Shown here piece after piece: positions 42,624-53,725 of a DNA stretch of 64,000 bases. Position numbers and translations under genes: made by a program. The stretch comes from Prionace glauca (Eukaryota; Chordata; Chondrichthyes; Carcharhiniformes; Carcharhinidae). The first letter of the stretch is position 1, and each line of letters opens with the position of its first letter. The notes beneath the pieces were generated by a model. That model had not been told where the DNA came from. It ran no database searches and was given only the letters and a program-made list of their open reading frames with translations. Where the stretch lies: positions 59,464,515 through 59,528,514 of the forward strand of contig CM075760.1 of assembly GCA_037974335.1 (NCBI GenBank), in the 5' to 3' direction.

Positions 42624-44150
42624 GTTCTTCTTTTTGCTGCAGAATGCAGCTGCTATCTGTTGTCGCTTGTGTAAAATCGCGGTCGGTGTAGCCACAATGC
42701 ACAGAGAAAGGAAACCAAACCAACTTCGAATGAAACTGTTCCCAGGGGCAGCTACACAAACAAACTGCCGATTTCAATCCGACAAACAAATCAGCACAGA
42801 GTCATATTTGAAGATACCGGTTCTAATCCCGGCCTTTAATAACTTCTTCTCTGTCCTCAGGATGTTCATGCCTCACTTCCGTGTGTGAGTCTGGTTCTGT
42901 GAGACCACTTGGTGGCGATCTGGTGCTGACATGGAAAGAAAAGGCTACAGTCATATCTTGATAGGGGAACGGCCGCAGTTTCAGAGACTGGGGGAGGTGG
43001 AAGAGGTGGTAGGGGAATGTAATCCAGATCTGTGTATTATCATCGGAAAAATTTGCATTGTTAGTGCTGACAGAAACCACACTAGCCCCCGAGAAACATT
43101 CTGAAGCTCAGTGGGCACGGGGGAAAATCCACTTGGGGTTGATTTAAAGATCACAGTCACCGCTTTGCGAAATCTGTTCAGCGCGTATAAGTTTTCTCTT
43201 ATTCGGCAACACACTCTGTTTAAATAATCTGTGTGAGCAGGCCGCAGTCAAAAGCTCCAGAAAACTGCGAGGGGATACGGAGAGAGGGTTGTTCAATATT
43301 ACAGTCACGGAAAACACATCGAAAGGAAAAAAAGTATATTGAAGTAATGAAATTTATGAAGATTGCTGTCAGTATAACTGTACACTGGAGTTAACTAATA
43401 CCATTCCGCAAATGTTCTTGATGTTGTTTTAGTTTTGAGGCTGCTGGTGACTCAGCCTTTCGAGGCGGAACTTTTGATTTTGTTTTGCAATGCGAGCGCT
43501 GTTTGGAACTTCCTGTGTGGGATTTTCGTCCTGATTCTGTTACTTCTCTACTGGCTGTGTAGCTCAGAAATGCCGTATCAGAGAAAACATCTCCGTGATA
43601 TTTCAAGGGACCGTTTTGTACCTTTTTTGAAAATCAGCAGAGATCTTGTCTTGTATGTTTGGAGACATTTTTCAGCCCTCAGAAAAAGAGAGAATCTGGA
43701 GGATGTATCCACAAGATAGATCGCATCAGACCCGAACAGAGGAGTTAAATGTGAGGCTCACTTCAACTAAGCAATTAGATGTAAACCTTTAACGTTTATT
43801 TGATAAACCAACCTTTTTAGCATACACTAAATTTGGACGTTTCACCTATTCACTTTCGTAGTATTTCCCCGCTCTGTTTGATATGTCTCTATCACAGGAA
43901 AAATCTTAAATCATCTTCCCAATTGACCCCCGTCTCAAACTCAGTCTGATTAATGACTGTGACTCAAATACTCGGAACAGCTTCATCCACATTCAACACT
44001 TGCATTTCCTTCTTCAAAGCGATTTCTTCCAGGTCAATTGAAGGTAAAACTGTCTCTTAGCTCAATTGGGATCAACCTAGCTGTGTTTACTCGCCTCGCT
44101 CTGAACAGCAGAGTGTATGGTCAATGTCTCAGTTCCTTGTAATCAACAAT
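42624..44150. other. Intergenic between two V genes; no gene seen
   Basis: 43060-43210 is V-gene flank, also found near 16735 and, inverted, at 13190-13350. A 94-residue open frame at 43435-43719 contains one hydrophobic stretch (NFLCGIFVLILLLLYWLC) and a basic tail. I do not recognise it, and no paralogue was seen elsewhere in the window. Confidence 0.5.
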
Positions 44151-44164
44151 TGTGTTGAAGTCAA

Positions 44165-44172
44165 TGACGTCA
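44165..44172 (+). promoter_or_regulatory. cAMP-response element in a V promoter
   Basis: TGACGTCA lies 154 bases upstream of the start codon, with a related TGACATCA at 44226-44233. Elements of this kind are a known feature of mammalian T-cell receptor V-beta promoters; their use here is inferred. Confidence 0.55.
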
Positions 44173-44325
44173 GGCCAATCAGATCCAGTGATTTCAGCTC
44201 TTCCTGCCGTACGTCCTGTAGGAAATGACATCAGACCAGCCTCAGCCAATGGTCTCAGCCTTGTCTTGTTCGATATTCTGAGCTTTGGGAGACACAAGAG
44301 TCCCTGGAATCCAGGAACAGCAGCA

Positions 44326-45341
44326 ATGCGGCGCTCGGTCCTCACTGTGATCTGGGTGACATTCATTGTCGGTAAGTTTCACTCTTTAAAAAGGAGTGTA
44401 ACATTTGGAGGAATAAATTTGAAAAGCAGGGCGCTCCAGTTAATCAGACATCGGGCCTGCCTTAGAGCATTTGAGTCTTTGCTCTTGGCTTTTCCCTACA
44501 GGAATATCGGTTGGCAAATCACACAGCTAGCCTGATACCAGAATTGGGAGATGGCAACAACAGAATGCAATCTAAACATTATGGTTAATTTATCTTCTGG
44601 CAGAAGATTAAAGAGTAACCTGATTGATGTATTTATAATGATGAAGAGGTTCAGTACGGCGGACAGGGAAAGGATGATTCCATTCCGGGAGGATTCCAAA
44701 TCGATATCCCATAAATCTGAGTGAAATGAAAAGATCAACTGGAAATTACAACGAATCTCCTTTCGAGGGAGTTCTGTAGAAAGTGACTCACATTAACAGA
44801 ATGAACACTTGAAGAGAGGAATAAAGACACAGTTGGGATGGGGAAAGATTAGTCAATGAGGGGGAAAGGGACAGAAGGAATTGAGATCGCGGACTCTTCT
44901 GGGGATTCTGAACAGGAACGTAGATCAGTTGGAGCGAGTTTGATATTATTTAATGTCTATTTTTATGTTACACCGACTGTGAATTTTCACCCTCCGTTCA
45001 GCTGAATGTTTTTTATTTCTTTTACCGTGTTTTCCAGATCTGAGCAATGGAGATTCTGTTCCTCAGCAGGAATCCTCACTCACACGGACAGAGGGAGAAA
45101 GTGTCACTTTAAGCTGCACCTATACCGACGATGCAGATTATTTATTCTGGTACCGTCAATACCCAGGCAGACAGCCTGAGTTTGCGGTCCGGAGGAGTAC
45201 GAGCGGCGGTGATGAACTGAAGGCGGATTTCGCTCAGACCCGGTTTTCTGATACAATCGAGAAATCAGAAAAGTTGTACCGATTGACCATCTCGGAGCTG
45301 CTGCTGTCTGACACCGCGGTCTATTACTGTGCACAGAGTCT
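44326..45341 (+). CDS. T-cell receptor V segment (TRAV/TRDV-type), type II
   Basis: Leader exon 44326-44371 encodes MRRSVLTVIWVTFIV with donor G|GTAAGT. The V exon 45038-45341 follows TTTTCCAG. It has LTRTEGESVT, the first cysteine in LSCTYTDD, YLFWYRQYPGRQPEF, the KADFAQTRFS strand, and the second cysteine in SDTAVYYCAQS. No stops. The intron is long (666 bases) and carries an old CR1 fragment near 44610-44720. The paralogous V exon at 18812 shares this intron piece but lacks the leader. A perfect 23-spacer signal follows. It appears functional; the same caution on chain type applies. Confidence 0.92.
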
Positions 45342-45380
45342 CACAGTGATGAAAATGAGTGAAATCCTCGTACAAAAACT
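45342..45380 (+). other. V recombination signal, 23-bp spacer
   Basis: CACAGTG (45342-45348), 23-base spacer, ACAAAAACT (45372-45380). Confidence 0.95.
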
Positions 45381-45797
45381 GCCTCGGGTTTCTGGGTCAC
45401 AGCTGTTGTCTGCTGGGTGCCGGTTATAACAGCGGGTCTGACATTGACACGTGAATGTATTCCCGTGAACACAAACCCCGAGAACAATCCACATAAACAC
45501 CTTACAAAACCGTTAACATCGAAGGCAGATTCCTGCTGATTCTGAGATTCGCTGTACGAGGGAAGAATTGGCTGCTGTTTATTTGGGGGTCACTCGGCAC
45601 TAACATTGAAAATACAAGCGAAGTATCATTCAATAGTGTAAACTGAAACCTGCCAGCTGAGGCAAATCCCAATAACTAACCGTAACTAAACACATCTCAT
45701 TAAAATTCACTTACAGACTGAGAATTATTAACATAAGGAGTACAAAAGGATTGTTCCAGTCACGATTAGGAGCTGATAAACGACTAATAGAATTAAT
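45381..45797. other. Downstream flank of V; no gene
   Basis: Alignable in part with the flank after 19152. Nothing else. Confidence 0.5.
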
Positions 45798-46965
45798 AAG
45801 AACATAAGAACATAAGAAATAGGAGCAGGAGTCGGCCATCTAGCCCTTCGAGCCTGCCCCGCCATTCAATAAGATCATGGCTGATCTGATGTGGCTCAGT
45901 TCCACATTCCCCATAACCCTTAACCCCTCTCTTATCAAAAACCCATCAACCCGCGTCTTAAAAGTATTTAGCGAGGCAGCCTCCACCACTTCAACGGGCA
46001 GAGAATTCCAGAGATTCACCACCCTTTGAGTGAAGAAGTCCCTCCTCAACACCGTTCTAAACCGCCCCCCCCCTTTATCTTGAGGCTGTGCCCCCTAGTC
46101 CTACTAACCTTTCTGAGCGAGAACAGCCTCTCCACCTCTATCCTTTCCATCCCATTCATCATCTTATACGTCTCAATGACATCTCCCCTCATTCTTCTAA
46201 ACTCTAACGAGTACAAGCCTAATTTATTCAGCCTCTCCTCATTGCTCAACCCCCTCAACTCCGGCATCAGCCTAGTAAACCTCCTCTGCACTCCCCCCAA
46301 GGCCAAAATATCCTTGCGTAAGTACGGCGCCCAAAACTGCACACAGTACTCCAGCTGCGGCCTCACCAATGCCCTGTACAGCTGCAGCAAGACCTCCCTA
46401 CTTTTACATTCAATCCCCTTCGCTATGAAGGCCAGCATCCCATTCGCCTTCCTGACCACCTGCTGCACCTGCAAGCTGGGTTTTTGCGACTCATGCACAA
46501 GGACCCCGAGGTCCCTCTGCACCGCCGCCTGCTGCAGTTTTTCGCCACGTAAGTAATAGTCCTTCCTACCATTCTTCCTTCCAAAGTGGACCACCTCGCA
46601 CTTGCCAACATTAAATTCCATTTGCCATTTCCTGGCCCATTCGCCCAGCCTATCTAGATCCTTCTGTAGACCCTCCACACCCTCCGCACAATTTGCCGTT
46701 CCACCAATCTTGGTGTCACCAACAAATTTTGACACCATACACTTGGTTCCCTCCTCCAGATCATCTATATAAATGGTAAATAGCTGAGGTCCTAGCACCG
46801 ACCCCTGGGGCACTCCACTAGTCACCATCCGCCAATCCGAATAGCACCCATTGACCCCCAATCTCTGCCTCCTATTTGACAACCAATCCTCTATCCACGC
46901 TAACACCCTACCCCCAACTCCATGTCCCCTGACTTTCTGCAATAACCTCTTGTGAGGTAGTGATT
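45798..46965 (-). mobile_element. CR1-type LINE, second family, 5'-truncated
   Basis: The 307-codon frame (46046-46969) holds the reverse-transcriptase motif GVPQGSVLGP near residues 54-63 and a FADD-box variant, FVGDTK, at 81-86. The missing alanine-aspartate makes it inactive. The frame then shifts at a run of nine C near 46060-46075 into a 70-codon frame ending LIREGLRVMGN. The 3' end is the repeated 'aagaacat' tail. It is distinct from the 35585 family. Confidence 0.92.
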
Positions 46966-47381
46966 TCAAGCGGAAGAATTGTTATGGCCTCAGCAGTGGA
47001 ACAGATGACATGAAAACAGGTTAAACACAGTCATCAGTTTCTGAGTGAAAAACTGCTTCCACTTCGCTGGAGGTCGGAGAGTTTACTGTTTAATTCAATT
47101 AAAGTATTTCTTGTCATTGAGCCCGAGGTTTGGACCCAGATCTGCGAAATATTTGTGTCAGTAGAAACAATAAAATTTACCCCATTAAAAAACCATATCC
47201 TAACCTGTATCACCATTTTTATCGTCAGTGCCTTGGACCCTATAGCTCTGTTCTCTCCTGTTCTTTACAGGTGATATCTCCAATTCAGACGCCAAAGAGA
47301 AAATCTCAGTGATACTGATTCGCACGAGATCTGTGGTGACCAGGAAGTAACGCAGTGTCGTTACACAGAAATAAGTCTACA
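46966..47381. other. No gene seen
   Basis: Unassigned sequence between a LINE and a tRNA-Glu relic. Confidence 0.5.
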
Positions 47382-47453
47382 TTACCTGACCAGGAATCGA
47401 ACCGGGGTCATAGCAATGAAAGTGCTGAATCCTAATCACGAGACCATCAGTGA
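47382..47453 (-). pseudogene. tRNA-Glu(UUC)-like relic
   Basis: The minus strand has the 72-base tRNA-Glu plan: D arm GGTCTCGTGATTAGGAT, anticodon loop CTTTCAT (anticodon TTC) and T loop TTCGATT. The acceptor stem has two mismatches (TCACTGA against TCAGGTA), so it is probably a pseudogene. Confidence 0.75.
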
Positions 47454-47638
47454 AGATGATGCAAGCGCTTTAAAAAATAACTAATTTATCCATGAACCAT
47501 CTGCCTTCCATTTTTTTTACTTCAGATTTTTGATTCACCAAAAACAAGCTTTTCCTTTCATCTGTCATGTTTAGATGGAACACAAGGGACTGTATCAGCC
47601 AATATAAACAGCGTTTCCTGTTCGCTAGAACATGAAAT

Positions 47639-48185
47639 CGACAGTGAGGTGAAATAGTCCCGCAAGCTGCTCGTGTGACACCTTCAATTCCCAAATCCCA
47701 CCAAACTCATCACTGTGGCTTCTGTGGAACTTACAAGGTAACACACGGCAGGCATTCATCACGGAGAGCAACTGGCACAATCATTTACCAAATGCTATCA
47801 AATCGCTTCTCTTCCTGTTTCTGTCGCTGCCTCTCATCCAGCTCCCTCTGGCTGTCCAGCTCCCAGGGTCAATTAGCTGTTTGACAGAAGCACAGACAGT
47901 TGGTGAACCCGAGCTTTACCTGGAAATCAGGGAAAGCGAATATATGACACACGGCATTGAGAGGAGATGGAGTTTAGAGGTGACAGTACAAAGAGACAGA
48001 GATATCTCATCTTCCTGATCCAGTTACTGATTACAGGAATGTACAGAGTGCGAATTATCCACTGTCAAACTCTCCTTCCAGTCTTGAGCACGGAGTTAAG
48101 TTTGAAGTGTTTGAAGTTTTGCTACAGGCATTCAGGGTTTTGTTGAGACCACATTTGGAATAGTGTGTGCAGTTTGGATCCCCGT
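47639..48185 (+). repeat. Older local duplication, second copy
   Basis: Homologous to 17478-18020. It ends in the same CR1 fragment: 48085-48185 reads 'ttgttgagaccacatttgga' and 'gtgtgcagtttggatccc', equivalent to 'LVRPHLEYCVQF'. Confidence 0.8.
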
Positions 48186-48194
48186 ATTTTAGAC

Positions 48195-48265
48195 AAAATA
48201 AAAACAAAATCTGAGGATGCTGGAATCTGAATCAAAAACAGAAAATGCTGGAAATTCTCAACAGC
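48195..48265 (+). repeat. Snap-back repeat, left end
   Basis: 'tgaggatgctggaatctgaa' and 'cagaaaatgctggaaattct' match the left arm of the family at 33885. Confidence 0.7.
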
Positions 48266-48309
48266 TTTAATGAGAAGGAATAGTTAGCATTGAAAAACTG
48301 CAGGGAATC

Positions 48310-48570
48310 TATGATTGTATGAGTTTGATAGGGTGGAAGCTGAGACATTATTTTCCCTGATCCGGGAATATAAAACACGGGGTACAATCCAGGATAAGGC
48401 GCTGATAATTCACGATCAGGAAAAATTGCTTCACTCAAAGGGTAGTGAAGCTTTCAAATTCTCTACGCCAGAGGGCTGTAGATGCTCCATCATTGAACAC
48501 AGTTCAGTTTGGGTTAGACAGATTTATGATCTATAAAATAATGAATGGAAGCAGGGATATGGAATTGGAA
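48310..48570 (+). mobile_element. LINE 3' ORF fragment, aged
   Basis: The frame reads EYKTRGTIQDKALIIHDQEK and then LLHSKGSEAF, a decayed version of the CR1-type C-terminus (TRG...GE.FFT.G). It is followed by 'gaatggaagcagggatatgg'. Confidence 0.6.
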
Positions 48571-48724
48571 AAAATGCTCGGTCACAAATTCATGTCTGGA
48601 TTCTAATTGTTAAGTTTAATGGTATAATGGAAGCATGTATACAACGTTATAAGTAAGATGTCGGTAGTCAATAGTCATTAAATAATGTTGGTGACAACAG
48701 ATAACAGTGTAGTCGGTAACACTT

Positions 48725-49150
48725 GAGAGATGTTTTTTATTGATGCCCACGGAACCTATTGCCAACCCGCAGCGGTTCGCTTAAGAATGGTGACGGTGAG
48801 AAAATAGTGCAAGCTCCGTCCCTGGGTGGGCTCGAACCACCAACCTTTCGGTTAATAGCCGAACACGCTGACCCATTGCGCCGCCGAGACTGAGACAGCA
48901 GCTGATGCAGATATTGTAAACAAGGATGTCAATGACCACAATTCTATTTCTGCAAAACATTGTTCCAGAACTGCAGCATGACAGCACCGTGTACAATTCT
49001 ATACAAGTCTCTTCAGTTACGTTGATCCTGCAACATTGCTGTAGTGTGTTGGTCATTCCCTTTCTCCTCTGAATGTGCAGGTAAAATGAATCCATGTGTC
49101 TTATTGCAGGGAGGAATTCAGTGGGACGGAAGGGAACTGACAAACAGAAG
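48725..49150 (-). repeat. Inverted repeat arm containing tRNA-Asn, second arm
   Basis: Reverse complement of 11835-12260; see there. The tRNA and about 250 bases of 5' flank are both included, so a whole locus was copied and not just a tRNA transcript. Confidence 0.85.
48817..48890 (-). tRNA. tRNA-Asn with anticodon ATT
   Basis: The 74-base fold has a canonical anticodon stem TTCGG/CCGAA and T arm GGTGGTTCGAGCCCACC, but the loop is CTATTAA, giving anticodon ATT where the normal tRNA-Asn has GTT. The acceptor stem has one G-A mismatch (GTCTCGG against CAGGGAC). A working tRNA-Asn needs G or queuosine at position 34. This is probably a decaying copy, though the stems are better kept than in the copy at 12089. 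Confidence 0.7.
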
Positions 49151-49592
49151 CCCAAGGATCCAATATTTACTCTCAATCATCAATAACACCGTTCCCAGCT
49201 GCAACTCCATCCTAATATTGTGATCCATTTCCCTCAGGATCTGTCCCAAGATTTAATTTTTCCCTTCTTTTGTCCTCATTTTGAAGTGAAATTCACTTCA
49301 ATGCCCAACATAAATTGAATTGCAAACCTGAAGGTTGACCTTGGGGAACAAGTCTCTGGGTAAAACAGATGCCCATTTCTAGATTCACAGTACTCAGCGT
49401 TTCACGCAAATGAAATAATTTAACACTGAAAAGTTTTGGAAACTTGGTGTGAATATTGACTGTGATTCACCCAGGTATCGGGTAAATGCTGCTCGATGGT
49501 TCAGTGAGAGGGATATAATCTATGTACGTTTTGCTCAGCTTGTGTTCGGTGTACTGGGAGGCTTCAACCGGGTTGAATTTTGTGTCCCAGAG
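49151..49592. other. No gene seen
   Basis: Unassigned sequence. Confidence 0.5.
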
Positions 49593-50487
49593 ATAGAACA
49601 TAGAACATAGAACATTACAGCACAAACAGGCCCTTCGGCCCTCGAGTTGCGCCGATCGCATCAACCCCACCAATCTATAGACCTATCTATAACCCCAATC
49701 CCATTAAACCCCATATACTCATCCAGAAGTCTTTTAAAAGACCCCAGCGAGTTCGCCTCCACCACCGACGACGGCAGCCGATTCCATTCACTCACCACCC
49801 TCTGAGTGAAAAACTTACCCCTAACATCACCTCTGTACTTTCCTCCCCGCACCTTAAATCTGTGTCCTCTCGTAGCGACCATTTCAACCCGGGGAAAAAG
49901 CCTCTGAGAGTCCACTCTATCTATTCCTCTCAACATTTTATAAACTTCTATCAGGTCGCCTCTCAACCTTCGCCTCTCCAGGGAAAAGAGTCCCAGCTCC
50001 CTCAACCTATCTTCATAAGGCATGCCTCCCAGTCCAGGCAACATCCATGTAAATCTCCTCTGCACCCTTTCAATAGCTTCTATGTCTTTCCTATAGTGAG
50101 GCGACCAGAACTGCGCACAGTACTCCAAATGAGGCCTGACGAGGGTCCTGTAAAGTTGCAGCATTACCTCCCGACTCCTAAACTCAATCCCTCGATTAAT
50201 GAAGGCCAGTACACCATACGCCTTCTTGACCACCTCCTCCACCTGCGAAGCCGATTTAAGAATACTGTGAACCCGGACCCCGAGATCCTTCTGCTCTTCA
50301 ACGCTACTAAGACCCCTGCCCTTAATAGTGTACTCGTTCATCCCGTTGGTTCTGCCGAAATGGACGACTACACATTTATCCGCGTTGAAGTCCATCTGCC
50401 ACTTCTCCGCCCATTCCTGCATCCTATCTATGTCCTGCTGCAACTTTTGACATCCTTCCAGACCATCCACAACACCGCCGACCTTCG
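49593..50487 (-). mobile_element. CR1 LINE, 5'-truncated, recent
   Basis: A 269-codon frame (49661-50470) starts inside the reverse-transcriptase region at DGLEGCQKLQQDIDRMQEWA and reaches the end of the ORF. The last codons before the stop differ by a one-base shift, giving NGIGVIDR. The 3' tail 'atagaacatagaacatagaa' is at 49593-49612. Near identical to 35585-36965; truncated just after the FADD box. Confidence 0.95.
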
Positions 50488-51395
50488 TAATCCACTGTTG
50501 AAGCTGCAGTCGCGGGGAACGTAGACAGGAAAACAGAATTAAATGGTTTTATTTATCCGGGATTCCTTTTTTTCAATATTCCACTTCCTCCTTCTTTGGC
50601 CATTAGTTTATTTTTCTAATGTAATTTTCAAAGGATAGCCACTGTTAAGTTCTGGACACTAAGCAATTGATCTCCGCAATTATCATTACAGCTTTTCTTC
50701 CTTTACTTTCCTTGAACAGGCTGTGTCAGAAAGCAAGACTGATACAGCTGCTGCTTGGGAGCTCAAAATAGACTGGAGTCCACGCTGGAGATGTCTATGC
50801 AAGCGTGTCAGGTAATTGTTCCATCCAATGTTGGTGAGTGTTTATCACAGATGGATATGAATAGTGGGTCGATGAACAGGGTTTTCTGATCGATTGCCCT
50901 GGACTGTGAAACAGTGCTGTAATAAATGGGGAACGGCATGCGATGACATAGATAGAGGCTCGTGATAAGTCAACAGTAAATGAGAAACTGCTCAGTTTTG
51001 TTTCATCATTGAGTACAGGCAGACACTTAGCTTATGCATCAAGAGGAAGCTCGCTGATTTGTGCAGGGACATTGTGCAGCATTTCTTGTCATTCAGCCAT
51101 CTAAGTTTTACAATTTCATAACTTTTCTTGTTTTGCCATTAACTGCTTTCTTTTCCCCCCTGTTGCCTTGTCTATTCATTGCTGCCTCTTTATTTGATGT
51201 TATTTTCTATTTTTGTTCGCCTCATTCTCTTCAGAATCCCCAGATTCCCTATCTATCGGGTGCCTTGGTAACAGTAGGCAGTTCTGAGTGCGTGTGTGTG
51301 TATCCTTGAGTTTCATTAAGTTTTAGTCTTCCATTCTGTGTATCCGTGTAAATTTCTGGCATTCAGGCTTTGTTTTTACGGGCGGATTATTTCAC
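50488..51395. other. No gene seen
   Basis: Unassigned; AT-rich, with pyrimidine-rich parts. Confidence 0.5.
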
Positions 51396-51399
51396 GAGG

Positions 51400-51570
51400 A
51401 AAGACTGGAGAGACAATTTTTATATCCACTGGATTCAGAGTAAGAATAGGTTACTTGATTGATATGTATAAAATACAAAGGGGTCTTGACAAGGTGGATG
51501 AGAAGAGGATAGTTCCTCTTCTGGGTGAATCTATAACTCTGTTTCAAAGTAGGAATTCGCCCATTTAAAA
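51400..51570 (+). mobile_element. LINE ORF fragment, aged
   Basis: The frame reads VRIGYLIDMYKIQRGLDKVD then EKRIVPLLGES, equivalent to 'GDLIEVYKMLRGIDRVD' of CR1. Both ends are lost. Confidence 0.65.
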
Positions 51571-52766
51571 TACCACTGCACCACAGCCTCCTCTAATGTA
51601 TGTCAGTATTTATAAATACTCATCTGTAGCAATGTCCTTCCTTGGTGTGTCTCTGCATCTTTCACTGTTCTCAGGCCGCGTTCATATTTGTCCCTCAGTC
51701 GGATTGTTTCTGTATCATTCCGCTCAATCTCACCCTTGCCTATGTCAATTATTTTTATAGCTCTCTCAAAGTGTATAGATGCATTGGGTGATATAGGAAG
51801 TGTACAGATTAGAGAGTAAAGGGATACTTGCCTGCATAGCACTGTTGATGAAACATTGAAACATGGAGAGTTAGCGAGCACTGAGCCGATGTTATGCTGA
51901 GGTCTCATTCAGCCACCTAGTCTTTGAAATTTCGTAGATACTAAGCAGAGTGTCCAGACAGTAACAGGGCTGATCCACTAAAGAATTCCTAAAATAACTC
52001 CATGGCTAAACGTCTCAGATATTGCAGCATTGAATACAGGAAGCCATTGAGCTGATGCACAGACTGGGCCACGCTCACCTGCATAGGCACATTGCTCAGG
52101 TTTTTAACAGGAAGTATGCACAAGGATAGGAAAACATACCTTTCAAGTTATCACCAGTTTACACTTGTATATTGCTCAGACCTGATTTACAGTCACATTC
52201 TTTGACCTGCTGCATTATTTTGACCGCGGCTTGTTTTTCGGTTCTCAGATTGAACTGTTTTTAGACATAAATTTCTTCCCACCTGTTCTATCTTGTGTTC
52301 ACTCCCTCAACCTCATCTTCATCACTCTCTTTGTCAGCCGGAGACATCCCCTACCGCCCGCCCCCTTTTCTATTGTCCCATTCCCGGGTTAAGTCTCACA
52401 GCTCCGGAATGCAGGCAGCTTTGAAACATTTTTAAGTCTGAGGAACCTTTATTTGGTGAAAATGATCTTCCCAGACAAGCCTGAATTGAAGAAAATAACA
52501 ATTGGAAACGAAACACAAACTCTTTAACTGGTAGCTGCTCTCTCTCTCTTTCGCTGATTAACCTTTCAGTCTGATGGGATTCTGCTGTGTGTTATCTCAG
52601 CCGATCCTGGATTGAATTGGGTGACAGTTTGATCGGAGGTTAATGTGGTTTCCTCTGGGTGTGTGTCAGAGCGGCTGACAGCGCCGCTGCTCATTCTGAT
52701 TGTTACTTTCTGCGGCTCTCAACACAAACCTCAACAGACTGGAGCACCCAATGATAACTGCAAAGC
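51571..52766. other. No gene seen; 3' flank of the minus-strand V gene at its right end
   Basis: No repeat that I can name. The part after about 52550 is likely the downstream flank of the V gene at 52806. Confidence 0.5.
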
Positions 52767-52805
52767 AGTTTTTGTACGGGGGTGAGACTGCTTTCTATCA
52801 CCGTG
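52767..52805 (-). other. V recombination signal, 23-bp spacer (minus)
   Basis: On the minus strand: heptamer CACGGTG (52799-52805, fourth base G in place of A), 23-base spacer, perfect nonamer ACAAAAACT (52767-52775). The essential CAC is kept. Confidence 0.92.
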
Positions 52806-53371
52806 AGTCTGAAAGCGCAGTAATAGCGGCCAGCGTCAGTCAGCTGCAGGCTCGAGATGGTTAAAGTAGTTAATTTAGCCGAGGTCTGGAGATCAATGGA
52901 GAAATTGGGTCCAAAACCTTCCCCTCTCTTTTGTGTACCCCCGGTGCTTTTCAATATAATGAACTGCAAGTCTTCCTGTGGCTGCTGTTTGTACCAATAT
53001 AAGACATAGCTGTTTGCTGTAGTGCTGTAGGTACATCGGATAGTCACCGTTTCACCTTCTCTCCCCTCTGAAGACTGCGGCTGAGAAACAAAATCTCCAT
53101 CACTCGGATCTGTAACGTGTTCAAAAAGAAGAAAAAAAATCTAACTGTTAGATGTGCTGCTGAAATAATATTAACACTTTATATTAACCGAGACATAACT
53201 GGAGTTATGAAATAAAAACAAATGATGGTGGAAATACACAGCAGGGTCAAGAACCACCACTGGGGAGAAGCAGAGCTAAAGGTTCAGATCGCGATAACAT
53301 TTAACCAGATTGGAGTCATCCTTACTGATAAGAAACAGCCCGAACACCATGCAGACAGTGAGGAACTCCAT
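52806..53371 (-). CDS. T-cell receptor V segment (TRAV/TRDV-type), inverted
   Basis: The leader exon 53326-53371 encodes MEFLTVCMVFGLFLI with donor A|GTAAGG. The V exon 52806-53109 follows a GTTACAG acceptor. It has SSEGREGETVT, the first cysteine in IRCTYSTTAN, YVLYWYKQQPQEDLQF, the second cysteine in DAGRYYCAFR and no stops. It belongs to a subgroup different from the plus-strand V genes: YKQQP for YRQHP, and GFGPNFSIDLQ in framework 3. Its leader is identical at 1-23, so a paralogue lies just left of the window. It is opposite to the other V genes and would join by inversion if J lies in their orientation. Confidence 0.92.
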
Positions 53372-53725
53372 GGCGGCTGCAGAGCTCGGGGCTGTGACTA
53401 ACCTTTAAAACTCCAAGCACTGCCGGAACAGAATCTGTTTTTACAGACACTTTCTGATCTCAAACTTCCCGTCCAATCAACAATTTGCAATCTACCCGTC
53501 ATAGATTGAGATAAGGTTTCAACGAGTTTCAGTGATCAGCTGAAGCTCTTTGACCTTCACTATTACATAACTGAGACTCAGTGACTGAGTGGGTACAGTG
53601 TTTGGTGAGAGGGAAGAATCAACTTCACTGACAAGGCCATAAGAGATAGCAGCAGAATTAAGCCATTCGGCCCATTCGTGCCTATTCCACCATTCAGTCA
53701 TGGCCGACATGTTTAAAATCCCTGT

